Shown here in pieces: positions 51,090 through 61,226 of a stretch of DNA of 64,000 nt. The stretch comes from Planotetraspora phitsanulokensis (GTDB lineage: Bacteria; Actinomycetota; Actinomycetes; Streptosporangiales; Streptosporangiaceae): the NCBI RefSeq assembly GCF_016863295.1, contig NZ_BOOP01000006.1, forward strand, positions 79,962-143,961, written 5' to 3'. The translations under genes and the position numbers were made by a program. The notes beneath the pieces were generated by a model, which saw only the letters and a program-made list of their open reading frames with translations, ran no database searches and was not told where the DNA came from. The number at the start of each line of letters is the position of its first letter. Within the stretch, counting starts at the first letter, position 1.

Positions 51090-52238
51090 GTGCCGACCTC
51101 ATTTGGACAGCGACCGGTCCACGCCCTGCTCATGCCACCGGGACCCGCCCTGTTCGACGCCGTACGGCACGCTCTGTCGGGGGACGGCCCCGCCGTGTTG
51201 CCGCTCTCCCCCGACCTGCCGCGACCCGCGCTGGAGGCGGCCCTCGCCACTTTGCGGCCCACCCACGTCGTCACCCCCGACGGTGTACGGCGGGAGCCCG
51301 GCGGCGTGCCCACCGACGCGACTGTGATCATCGCCACATCGGGGTCGACCGGAACGCCGAAAGGCGTCGAGCTGACGGCCTCGGCGCTCACGGCGTCCGC
51401 GCGGGCGTCGCTCACCCGGCTGGGCGCGCACGAAGGTGAGCGCTGGTTGTGCTGCCTTCCCCCGGCGCATATCTCGGGGATGCAGGTGCTGATCAGGTCG
51501 CTGCTCGGCGGGACCGAGCCGATCATCCATGAGCGCTTCTCCCCCGGCGACGTCGCCGCGAGCGGAGCGGACCACGTGTCCCTCGTGCCGACCCAGCTCA
51601 GGCGGCTGCTGGACACGGGCGCCGACGTCTCCGTCTTCCGCACGATCCTCCTCGGCGGGGCGGCCGCTCCCCCCGGCCTGATCGCGGAGGCGACCCGGGC
51701 GGGCGCCCGGATCGTCACGACGTACGGCATGAGCGAGACCAGCGGCGGATGCGTGTACGACGGCGTCCCCCTTGACAAAGTAGATCTCGAAATCGGCGGC
51801 GACGGCCGCGTCAGGATCGCCGGGCCCGTCCTCTTCTCCGGATACCGCCTGCGCGAGGACGCCCCCTTCGACGGGAGGTGGTTCGTCACGTCCGATCTCG
51901 GGGTCGTCGGCGACGGCCGGCTCTCCGTGCTCGGCCGGGCGGACGACGTCATCAACACCGGCGGCCAGAAGGTCGTCGCGGGCGTCGTGGCGGAGGTCCT
52001 CGCCGGCCACCCCGGGGTGCGGGACGTCGCCGTCGTCGGCCGGCCCGACCCTGAATGGGGCGAGATCGTCGTGGCGGTCGTCGTCGGCGACGCCACCCTC
52101 GAGGATCTACGTTCGTTCACCAGGGAGCGGCTGCCCGCCTACGCCGCCCCGCGGGCCGTGGAGACTGTGGCGGCCATCCCGCTTCTGAGCAACGGCAAAC
52201 CCGATCTAACCGCCCTCCGGGATCCGTCCCGGCGATAG
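51090..52238 (+). CDS. menE: o-succinylbenzoate-CoA ligase (MenE)
   Basis: A 382-residue short acyl-adenylating enzyme: ATP-loop IIATSGSTGTPKGVEL near residues 75-90, TTYGMSETSGG near 208-218, FVTSDLGVV and RADDVINTGGQKV, ending with LSNGKPD (catalytic Lys). Short length and linkage to menB and menD support menE. GTG 51090 lies 7 bp after TAACCT, consistent with leaderless translation. Around codons 228-233 there is a run of rare AT-ending codons that forms a copy of the CTTTACAAAGTAGATT motif. Confidence 0.9.
   Translation: MPTSFGQRPVHALLMPPGPALFDAVRHALSGDGPAVLPLSPDLPRPALEAALATLRPTHVVTPDGVRREPGGVPTDATVIIATSGSTGTPKGVELTASALTASARASLTRLGAHEGERWLCCLPPAHISGMQVLIRSLLGGTEPIIHERFSPGDVAASGADHVSLVPTQLRRLLDTGADVSVFRTILLGGAAAPPGLIAEATRAGARIVTTYGMSETSGGCVYDGVPLDKVDLEIGGDGRVRIAGPVLFSGYRLREDAPFDGRWFVTSDLGVVGDGRLSVLGRADDVINTGGQKVVAGVVAEVLAGHPGVRDVAVVGRPDPEWGEIVVAVVVGDATLEDLRSFTRERLPAYAAPRAVETVAAIPLLSNGKPDLTALRDPSRR
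51771..51788 (+). promoter_or_regulatory. Copy of the TTTACAAAGTAGATT motif inside menE
   Basis: CTTGACAAAGTAGATCTC differs from the intergenic 16-mer at only two of the first sixteen positions. It is encoded by CTT GAC AAA GTA GAT CTC, mostly rare codons in this genome, in a loop of MenE. It may be a functional binding site or chance; function unproven. Confidence 0.35.
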
Positions 52239-52386
52239 CCCGCCCGCCGGGGCGAGCCCGCTGCCCGCGTGCCGCCGGGAACAAACTGCGGCCGCCGGCG
52301 TTATTGCTACTGGTGCGCGCGCCGTACCGCCGCCACCCACCCGACCACCGCACGTATGAGAACTCCGTAAAGGAGGAGGTGCCTTC

Positions 52387-53721
52387 ATGCCCCGCACTGC
52401 CGTGGCGACCGCGCCCGACAGCGAGGTGCCCCCGACGACCCTCGGCCGGCTTCTGGACCAAGGGCGAGAGCAGGGTCACCTTTCCCTGTCGGAACTCCGC
52501 GAGGCGTTTGCCCGGTTCGGGGTCAGCCCCACCGAGGGCCGCTCGATCCTCAGCGAGCTCGCCGAGGCAGGCGTGAAGCTGGCCTCGGAGGACGACACCG
52601 CCGTGCCTCCCCAGAGCGCAGGAAAGAAGACCCCGGCGCGGAAGACCCGCAGGGCCGCCGCGACCGCCACGACCCGCCGTTCCGCGGCGAAGACGGCCAA
52701 GCCCGGTGACGAGCCGGCCGACGACCAGTCCGACGACGAGGACTGGTCCCCCGAGGACGCCGATCACACCGGGACGATGGACCTGGACGACAACTCGTCC
52801 GTCATGGGCGACTCGGTGCACACCTACCTGAAGTCGATCGGCCGCCGCACGCTGCTGACCGCCGCGCAGGAGGTCGAGCTGGCCAAGCGCATCGAGGCCG
52901 GGCTCTACGCGGAGTACAAGCTCGAGACCGCCCTGGAGAGCGGCGCGAAGCTCGCACCGGGCGTCCGCGAGGATCTCCAGTGGGTCATCGACGACGGCAA
53001 GCGCGCCAAGGACCACATGCTGGAGGCCAACCTCCGCCTCGTCGTGTCGGTCGCCAAGAAGTACACCGACCGCGGCATGTCCCTCCTCGACGTCGTCCAG
53101 GAGGGGAACCTCGGCCTGATCCGGGCCGTGGAGAAGTTCGACTACACCAAGGGCTACAAGTTCTCCACGTACGCCATGTGGTGGATCAGGCAGGCGATCC
53201 AGCGCGGCTTCGCCGACTCCGCGCGGACGATCCGCCTGCCCGTCCACGTGCTGGAGATGTTGTCCAAGCTGTCGCGGGTCGAGCGTGACATGCACCAGCG
53301 TCTCGGCCGCGAGCCCACCCCGGAGGAGCTGGCGGTGGAGCTCGACAAGACGCCCGACCAGATCGAGGAGCTGCTCCGCACGAGCAGGCAGCCGATCAGC
53401 CTCGACTCCACGATCGGCGAGGACGGCGAGACCCGGATCGGCGACCTGATCGAGGACGTGGACTCCCCCGAGGCGTCCGAGGTCGTCGACCGCCAGCTGC
53501 TGGCCGAGCAGCTCAAGGGCGTGCTGGGCAACCTGTCCCCGCGCGAGGCGAAGATCATGAGTCTTCGTTTCGGGCTGACGGACGGCAAGCCGCACACCCT
53601 GGACGAGATCGGCAGGCACCTGGGCCTCACCCGGGAGCGGATCCGCCAGCTGGAGAAGGAGTCGCTCTCCAAGCTCCGCCACCCGAGCAACGCCCGCCCG
53701 CTGCTCGACTGGGCGAGCTGA
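52387..53721 (+). CDS. RNA polymerase sigma factor, RpoD/SigA family
   Basis: A 444-residue sigma-70 protein: region 1.1-like N-terminus ([27 protein letters not shown]), a Lys/Ala then acidic linker, region 1.2 ([28 protein letters not shown]), 2.1-2.4 ([56 protein letters not shown]), 3.x and 4.2 ([30 protein letters not shown]). The C-terminus (LLDWAS) and DSVHTYLK differ from the housekeeping HrdB/SigA sequence, so it may be a second, HrdB-paralogue sigma factor. ATG 52387 follows AAAGGAGGAGG. Confidence 0.9.
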   Translation: MPRTAVATAPDSEVPPTTLGRLLDQGREQGHLSLSELREAFARFGVSPTEGRSILSELAEAGVKLASEDDTAVPPQSAGKKTPARKTRRAAATATTRRSAAKTAKPGDEPADDQSDDEDWSPEDADHTGTMDLDDNSSVMGDSVHTYLKSIGRRTLLTAAQEVELAKRIEAGLYAEYKLETALESGAKLAPGVREDLQWVIDDGKRAKDHMLEANLRLVVSVAKKYTDRGMSLLDVVQEGNLGLIRAVEKFDYTKGYKFSTYAMWWIRQAIQRGFADSARTIRLPVHVLEMLSKLSRVERDMHQRLGREPTPEELAVELDKTPDQIEELLRTSRQPISLDSTIGEDGETRIGDLIEDVDSPEASEVVDRQLLAEQLKGVLGNLSPREAKIMSLRFGLTDGKPHTLDEIGRHLGLTRERIRQLEKESLSKLRHPSNARPLLDWAS

Positions 53722-53727
53722 CCCGCG

Positions 53728-53754
53728 GGGCTCGCGCCCGACCGGCGCGAGCCC
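53728..53754 (+). terminator. Sigma-gene terminator hairpin
   Basis: GGGCTCGCGCC (53728-53738) pairs perfectly with GGCGCGAGCCC (53744-53754) around a 5-nt loop, 7 bp after the sigma-factor stop. Confidence 0.75.
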
Positions 53755-53799
53755 GTCCGGCGTACCCGGACCTCCGCGCCGTCGCCGGCGGGATCGGCG

Positions 53800-54564
53800 T
53801 CAGGCCGGTGCGATGATCGAGAACACCGCTCCGCCGGGGTCGTCGACGACGGCCACCCGTCCCGCCCCGATGTCGAACGGCGGGACGGACACCACGCCGC
53901 CCAGCTCCGCGATCTTCGCGCAGGACGCGTCGCAGTCGCCGACGGCGAAGTACGCCATCCAGTGGGCGGGGATCTCCTCCGGCCACGCCTCGTTCATCTC
54001 GACCATGCCGGCGACGGCCCTGCCGTCCGTCTCGAGGTCCGTGTAGGTGCTGGAGCCGTCCGCGAACGGCCGCCGGTGTCCGCGCCACCCGAACAGGCGG
54101 CCGTAGAACGCGGCGGCCTGATCGGTGTCGCGTACGGCGAGCTCGCTCCAGCAGAGCGTCCCCGGCTCGCCGGTGATCGCGGCGCCGGCGAACCCTCTCG
54201 CCTGCCACACCGCCAGGGCGGCTCCCGCCGGATCGGCGAGGAAGGCGCTCCTGCCGTGATCGGAGATCTCCAGCGGCCCCGCGGTGAGGCGCCCTCCGGC
54301 CTCGACGGCCAGTTTCGCGGTGAGATCCGCGTCCCGCACCGCCACGAAGGTCGTCCACCAGCGCGGCCCGTCGTCGGCAGTAGGGCCGACGCCGGCCACC
54401 GGGGTGCCCCGCAGACGGGCCACGGCGTACTCCCCCCGCCCGGGCACGGCGGCGAAGTCCCACCCGAAGAGTTCCGCGTAGAAGTCCTTCGCCGCGCCCA
54501 CGTCGGGGCTGCCGAGATCCACCCAGCAGGGAGTCCCGGGCGTGAACGCGACGGTCTCGGACAT
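53800..54564 (-). CDS. Two-module VOC-family protein
   Basis: A 254-residue protein with two glyoxalase-fold halves: TPCWVDLGSPDVGAAKDFYAELFGWDF near residues 10-36 and TLCWSELAVRDTDQAAAFYGRLFGW near 134-158, the second ending with AVVDDPGGAVFSII. This is the CFP32-like group of actinobacterial VOC proteins. ATG 54564 has GGAGGGG upstream. Substrate unknown. Confidence 0.92.
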   Translation of the reverse strand: MSETVAFTPGTPCWVDLGSPDVGAAKDFYAELFGWDFAAVPGRGEYAVARLRGTPVAGVGPTADDGPRWWTTFVAVRDADLTAKLAVEAGGRLTAGPLEISDHGRSAFLADPAGAALAVWQARGFAGAAITGEPGTLCWSELAVRDTDQAAAFYGRLFGWRGHRRPFADGSSTYTDLETDGRAVAGMVEMNEAWPEEIPAHWMAYFAVGDCDASCAKIAELGGVVSVPPFDIGAGRVAVVDDPGGAVFSIIAPA

Positions 54565-54675
54565 GGCCGGCCCCTCCACACGTGCGGCGACGGGGCCCAC
54601 CGTACTCAGGCCGCCGCCGTCGAGGGCCGGTTAGAACAGTCCGGTACGGCTCCCCGGCCTGCGCCTCGGTGCCGC

Positions 54676-55077
54676 CTACGCCTTACGGGCGACGGCGGAG
54701 GCCCGGGGAACCCTCGCGATGCCGGTCAGCCGGTGCTCCTCGCGCAGCGTGCGGAGCCGGTTCACCTCGGCGGTCCACTTCGCCCCGTCGGGGGTGGCCT
54801 TGGCCTTGCGCCGCGCGATGCGGTCGTCGTAGGCCTTCTCGCCGAACGTGGTGCGCTGCACCGCCTCGGCCGCGAGGAGCGCCTCGGTCAGGGCGCGGTC
54901 GAAGTCGATTCCCGCCGCCCGCAGCTCCTCCGTGGAGACGCCCTCGGCCCGCTTGGCCCGCAGCGTCTGCTCAGCCTCCCTCGCCCTGTCAAGCAGGGCG
55001 CCGAAGTCGCCGCCGAGCTCCTGGTCGGCGTGGTAACGGTCCGCCTCGCGGCTCGCCCGCCGACGGAAAATCGCCAT
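54676..55077 (-). CDS. Hypothetical charged helical protein
   Basis: A 133-residue basic protein, almost wholly alpha-helical and rich in Arg, Ala and Glu (for example ALLDRAREAEQTLRAKRAEG), with no membrane helix, signal peptide or known motif. ATG 55077 has AAGGGG upstream. I do not recognise the family. Confidence 0.7.
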   Translation of the reverse strand: MAIFRRRASREADRYHADQELGGDFGALLDRAREAEQTLRAKRAEGVSTEELRAAGIDFDRALTEALLAAEAVQRTTFGEKAYDDRIARRKAKATPDGAKWTAEVNRLRTLREEHRLTGIARVPRASAVARKA

Positions 55078-55162
55078 CGTCAGCCCCTTCAGATCGAACA
55101 AATCATCGCTGCCCGTAGCGTACGCGCTTCTCACGCGGCTTCGCACACCAGGGTGCGCCGCC

Positions 55163-55177
55163 CTTTACGAAGTAAGG
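55163..55177 (+). promoter_or_regulatory. Related motif CTTTACGAAGTAAGG upstream of TetR gene
   Basis: CTTTACGAAGTAAGG contains the perfect inverted repeat TTAC-GAA-GTAA and lies 14 bp before the TetR start. It is a variant of the 16-mer at 27302 and 46811 and is positioned like an autoregulatory operator. Confidence 0.55.
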
Positions 55178-55191
55178 ACACCTGTGGCAGC

Positions 55192-55767
55192 ATGATCGAC
55201 ATGCCGGCCAAGAGACCACCCGTCCCGCTGTCCCTGGAACGCATCATCGACGCCGCGCTCCACATCGCCGACGGGCAGGGGCTGCGCAGACTGACCATGC
55301 GCAGGCTCGGCGACGCCCTCCAGGTCGAGGCGATGGCCATCTACCACCACCTGCCCCGGGGCAAGGAGGCGCTGATGGACGTGCTGGCCGAGCACGTCAC
55401 CGCCGTCCAGGTCGCCCCGGAGGGCCTCACCGGCTGGCAGGACCGGGCCCGCGCCTGGGCACGCGCGAGCCGTACGGCGCTGCTGGAGCATCCCGGCGTG
55501 CTGTCCCTCGCGCTGACCAAGCCGCCCAAGGGCTCCGCGCTGGTCGCGATCACCGAGCAGGCCGAGCAGCTCCGGGAGGCCGGGCTGAGCGACGCGGGCG
55601 AGGCCGTGCGCGCACTGCGCGCCTACGTCTTCGGCAGCGTGGCGGTGGAGGTCCAGCAGTCCGGCTGGGCCGACCCCGACGCGACGGTGCGAGACGCCCG
55701 GACCGCGGACGGGGAGCGGGAGTTCGAGCACGGCCTCGACGCCCTGATCGCCGGCCTCACGAGGTGA
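55192..55767 (+). CDS. TetR-family transcriptional regulator
   Basis: A 191-residue regulator with an HTH at about residues 14-60 (LERIIDAALHIADGQGLRRLTMRRLGDALQVEAMAIYHHLPRGKEALMDVL) and a TetR_C_1-like ligand domain. ATG 55192 (or 55201, three codons on). The motif upstream is a candidate operator. No obvious target gene is adjacent, so it may act on itself or on distant sites. Confidence 0.9.
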   Translation: MIDMPAKRPPVPLSLERIIDAALHIADGQGLRRLTMRRLGDALQVEAMAIYHHLPRGKEALMDVLAEHVTAVQVAPEGLTGWQDRARAWARASRTALLEHPGVLSLALTKPPKGSALVAITEQAEQLREAGLSDAGEAVRALRAYVFGSVAVEVQQSGWADPDATVRDARTADGEREFEHGLDALIAGLTR

Positions 55768-55829
55768 CCCGCAGGTCGGAGCGCCGAAAACCGACTAAAT
55801 ACGCAGAAAGCCCAGCCGACCCAAAGAAA

Positions 55830-55849
55830 TGGTAATCAGTCAGTTACCA
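55830..55849. promoter_or_regulatory. TGGTAA-N8-TTACCA inverted repeat
   Basis: TGGTAA (55830-55835) and TTACCA (55844-55849) are perfect complements with an 8-bp spacer, about 300 bp upstream of the DUF5999 gene. It is a plausible regulator-binding site. Confidence 0.45.
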
Positions 55850-55897
55850 GACGGACGGCGTGTCGAGGTTGGACCGTTATCGTCCATGGGGCAACCT

Positions 55898-55913
55898 TGT
55901 GTTACAAGTCACA
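55898..55913. promoter_or_regulatory. Putative Crp-family binding site
   Basis: TGTGT-TACAAG-TCACA matches the TGTGA-N6-TCACA consensus at nine of ten fixed positions and fits the actinomycete Crp pattern GTG-N6-GNCAC exactly (GTG at 55899... wait-free core GTG TTACAA GTCAC, 55899-55912). The inner CTTGT-GTT-ACAAG is also palindromic. Confidence 0.5.
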
Positions 55914-56082
55914 TCAGCGAGGCCAGTCCACTCAGGCCGCACGCGGGCCCCCCACCCGACCGGCGATATCGCCCGAACGGACTATGTCATGCCGATGTGA
56001 CCGGCCAGCAAACTGGTGAAGTCCACAAATACGTCAACCCCGAAGGCTCGCCCCCCGTACAAAAGAGGGAAGGAAGACATCG

Positions 56083-56109
56083 GTGACGGCCACCACCGTC
56101 CGCCGGTGA
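56083..56109 (+). CDS. Possible eight-residue leader peptide (uORF)
   Basis: GTG ACG GCC ACC ACC GTC CGC CGG TGA encodes V/M-T-A-T-T-V-R-R. It is preceded at 6 nt by AGGGAAGGAAG, one of the best ribosome-binding sites in the region, and ends 39 bp before the DUF5999 ATG. It could act in attenuation or translational coupling. Coding is not proven. Confidence 0.35.
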   Translation: MTATTVRR

Positions 56110-56148
56110 ACGACCACGAGCGATCGATAACGACACGGAGCCCCGGCG

Positions 56149-56349
56149 ATGTGCCCTCATGACCCGGCCTGTCCCAACGCGGACGCAAAGGACCGAGAAG
56201 CCGCCCGCACGATAGCGACGCACCCCGAGCAGGGCTGGAGCCTGCTCTGCAACGGTGTCGTGCTGTTCGAGGACACCGGAGAGCTCCTGCCGGACGGAGG
56301 CGTGATCGCTCCGCACCGCCCCACCGACATGGCCGTCAACGCCGCCTGA
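56149..56349 (+). CDS. DUF5999 family small protein
   Basis: A 66-residue soluble protein. MCPHDPACPNADAKDREAA, HPEQGWSLLCNGVVLFEDTGELLPDG and IAPHRP are near-invariant features of DUF5999, found throughout Streptomyces-like actinobacteria. Three cysteines and two histidines may bind metal. Function unknown. ATG 56149 follows GGAG. Its 3' end overlaps the convergent hydrolase gene by 14 bp. Confidence 0.88.
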   Translation: MCPHDPACPNADAKDREAARTIATHPEQGWSLLCNGVVLFEDTGELLPDGGVIAPHRPTDMAVNAA

Positions 56350-56932
56350 GCTCCAGCAGCCATCCGGCCACCTCCTCGCCCACGCGGGCGGGATCCCTCT
56401 TCAGATCGTGACCCTCTCCCGCCAGGACCACCAGGCGCGTGGCGTCGGCCGCGTCGGGGATGCCGAACGGGTCCCGGTCCCCGTTGACCACCAGTACGTC
56501 GGTCCCCGCCCGCCGAAGCTCCTCGGCCCGTGAACGCTCGGGCCGGCCCGGCGGGTGCAGGGGGAACGCCAGCGCGACCACCGCCCGGGCCCCGACAGCC
56601 AGTGCCGTACGGCAGGCCACCCGGGCCCCGTTGCTCCGTCCGCCCTGGACGAGCGGCAACCCCGGGTGACTCTCCCGCAGGCCCGCCACGATGCTGATCC
56701 ACGCCTCGTCCTGCTTGGGCGCGGAGCCCGGCGCCCGCGCGCCCCGGAGCCGGAACGGCTGAACCACCCGGGCCACGGTCCCCCCGATGCCCAGCACGGC
56801 GTCCCGGACGGCGAGCAGGTCGGGCGCGTCCACTCCCCCGGCCGAGCCGTGGGTCAGCACGAGCAGCAGCCGCGGGTCGGCGGCCTCGTCGATCTCGACC
56901 CGTGCCGGGCCGTGCGGTGTGGCGACGTCCAT
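56336..56932 (-). CDS. Alpha/beta-hydrolase family protein (Tex30/KANL3-like)
   Basis: A 198-residue hydrolase-fold protein: LLLVLTHGSAGGVDAPDL, nucleophile elbow QGGRSNGARVA (Ser about residue 99), ALAFPLHPPGRPERSR, VVNGDRDPFG and GEGHDLKR with the likely Asp and His. It belongs to the dienelactone-hydrolase-like KANL3/Tex30 group. The substrate is unknown. ATG 56932 begins the family core. Confidence 0.87.
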   Translation of the reverse strand: MDVATPHGPARVEIDEAADPRLLLVLTHGSAGGVDAPDLLAVRDAVLGIGGTVARVVQPFRLRGARAPGSAPKQDEAWISIVAGLRESHPGLPLVQGGRSNGARVACRTALAVGARAVVALAFPLHPPGRPERSRAEELRRAGTDVLVVNGDRDPFGIPDAADATRLVVLAGEGHDLKRDPARVGEEVAGWLLELRRR

Positions 56933-57024
56933 GCAGGCGACCGTACCGGCTCCGACTTCCGCAGGATCAGGGACCCGCCCGAGGGAGGATGGCGGGAGGC
57001 TCGCATTGCGGCCACAATGTGATC

Positions 57025-57402
57025 GTGGCCGACAATCCCTTGCAGCAGCCCACGACGACGTCCAACACCACCCGGCAGGATCTGCACGCCATCATCGCGA
57101 CGCGCCGAGAGCTGGGGCCGGACTACGAGGACGCCCTGGTCGACTCGTTCCTCGACAAACTCGACGTCGAGATCGCCGCACGCGTCCGGTCGGAGGTGGC
57201 CAGGCAGACCGCCGGAATCGGCAAGGACAACCACCGCGGCAAGGACGCCAGCGTCCCCGTGGCTCTCGGATCACTCGGCATCGGCATCCCCCTGACCGCC
57301 ATCGCGGCGGACAACGCGGGAGGCCCCGGCCTGTTCCTCACCTGGGTCGGAATCGTCTTCGTCAACGTCGCCTACGCGCTCAGCCGCCGGTCGCATCGCT
57401 GA
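57025..57402 (+). CDS. Actinobacterial small membrane protein
   Basis: A 125-residue protein: a soluble N-terminus with TTRQDLHAIIATRRELGPDYEDALVDSFLDKLDVEIAARV, then two hydrophobic segments (VPVALGSLGIGIPLTAIA and GLFLTWVGIVFVNVAYAL). Proteins of this shape are common in actinobacteria but uncharacterised. GTG 57025 lies 6 bp after CACAAT, a likely leaderless promoter. Confidence 0.75.
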   Translation: MADNPLQQPTTTSNTTRQDLHAIIATRRELGPDYEDALVDSFLDKLDVEIAARVRSEVARQTAGIGKDNHRGKDASVPVALGSLGIGIPLTAIAADNAGGPGLFLTWVGIVFVNVAYALSRRSHR

Positions 57403-57925
57403 CGACGTCACCCATCACGGGCCGGACGTCGCGGTTGAGCCGCAGCCGCACCTGGTCGGCGACCATCTGGTCGGGGTGGTCGAGACCGTAACGCCAGACC
57501 GTCTCGGCGTCGGCGTCGCGGCCCCGCAGCGGCAGCGTGCGGGCCAGCAGTTCGATGGCGAGTGCGCCCGTCTCGGCCTCGCCGTCCTCCCAGCGGCCCT
57601 CCTCGACCGCCCCGGCGAACTGCCCGCAGGCCATCTCCAGGTGCGCGATGCCGAGCAGCACCCGCAGGCGCGCCACATCGGTCACGGCGGTGACGGACAG
57701 CGCCTCGAGCAGGACGTCGGCCGCCTGTTCCGGCTCACCGTCCGCCAGCAGCTCCGCCGCCATGCGCTCGGCGACGACCGACAGACCCTGGGCCGCGTCG
57801 GCCTGATCGGGCCCGTCGGCGTCCGAGGCGAGCTCCGCGAAGATCGCCGCCGCGGACTCGAGATCGCCGGTCTCGGCTAGCCGGCGGGCCTGCTCGATCG
57901 GCCGCCCGGGGTCGATGGCCGTCAT
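57380..57925 (-). CDS. Tetratricopeptide-like helical protein
   Basis: A 181-residue protein of paired helices (PIEQARRLAETGDLESAAAIFAEL, AERMAAELLADGEPEQAADVLLEAL, DVARLRVLLGIAHLEMACGQFAGAVEEG, DADAETVWRYGLDHPD), a TPR-type pattern likely used for protein binding. ATG 57925. It overlaps the end of the preceding convergent gene by 23 bp. Partner unknown. Confidence 0.8.
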   Translation of the reverse strand: MTAIDPGRPIEQARRLAETGDLESAAAIFAELASDADGPDQADAAQGLSVVAERMAAELLADGEPEQAADVLLEALSVTAVTDVARLRVLLGIAHLEMACGQFAGAVEEGRWEDGEAETGALAIELLARTLPLRGRDADAETVWRYGLDHPDQMVADQVRLRLNRDVRPVMGDVVSDATGG

Positions 57926-58057
57926 CAGGGGGCCTCACAGGGATGAGGAGGGGTGGGGAACGATCAGCAAGATCTTAACGACCTGTGCCTCGGCGCGGGA
58001 GGGACATGCGCAACTGGTCCGCCACCCTGCCGTTTCCCCGCCCCTCCTTCCCGCGGT

Positions 58058-60883
<2,826 letters not shown>

Positions 60884-60952
60884 GACAGGGGCCTCCTGGG
60901 CGGTTCGAGACCAGCGCGCGCCGTGTCTTCTGGCACGGCCCGTCGTCTTGCG

Positions 60953-61145
60953 GTCTCCCCCTCTGTCATCGGACCTGAGAGCTTCACCGGGCGATGATCG
61001 TGCCCGGCTTTCCCCTTCGGTGAGGCCCCACCTGGCGGGTGCGCCTGCTTTTCAGAGTCGCCTCGTCCGTGCGGTACCGCTTGCCTGAGAGATTCCGGGG
61101 AGGTTGCTCCTTCGGCGCCCCTGGTGAGAGGGGACTCTCCCGCAC
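60953..61145 (-). promoter_or_regulatory. Tandem glycine riboswitch of gcvP
   Basis: Read on the minus strand, aptamer 1 (about 61145-61075) contains GCGGGAGAG, GCCGAAGGAGCAACC and ATCTCTCAGGCAA; aptamer 2 (about 61060-60953) has CGACTCTG, CACCGAAGGGGAAAGCC and GCTCTCAGGTCC-ATGACAGAGGGGGAG. Both have the conserved glycine-riboswitch cores. It lies 70 nt upstream of gcvP; a 6-bp stem GCCGTG/CACGGC (60920-60939) could be part of the switch. In this family glycine binding turns the gene on. Confidence 0.92.
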
Positions 61146-61164
61146 GAGGTCATCAGCGAGACCA

Positions 61165-61170
61165 ACTCTA
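61165..61170 (-). promoter_or_regulatory. Probable -10 box of the gcvP transcript
   Basis: TAGAGT on the minus strand (61170-61165) lies about 20 bp before the first aptamer, predicting a transcript start near 61158. No good -35 box is visible. Confidence 0.4.
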
Positions 61171-61226
61171 CCGGCTACCGGAATGGGCGGTGACGCCCCT
61201 GTGGCCCGGGTTCCCGGACCCGCGCG

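Larger units (their letters stand above)
55768..56148 (+). other. Long regulatory leader upstream of the DUF5999 gene
   Basis: 381 bp without a convincing long gene. It contains an inverted repeat (55830-55849), a Crp-type site (55898-55913), an AT-richer segment with possible promoters, and an eight-codon ORF with a strong ribosome-binding site (56083-56109). Confidence 0.6.

Noticed and set aside
55829..56086. An 85-codon frame in the DUF5999 leader
   Set aside because: Starts without a ribosome-binding site, uses rare codons including TTA, and its beginning is the TGGTAA-N8-TTACCA repeat; more likely regulatory DNA.
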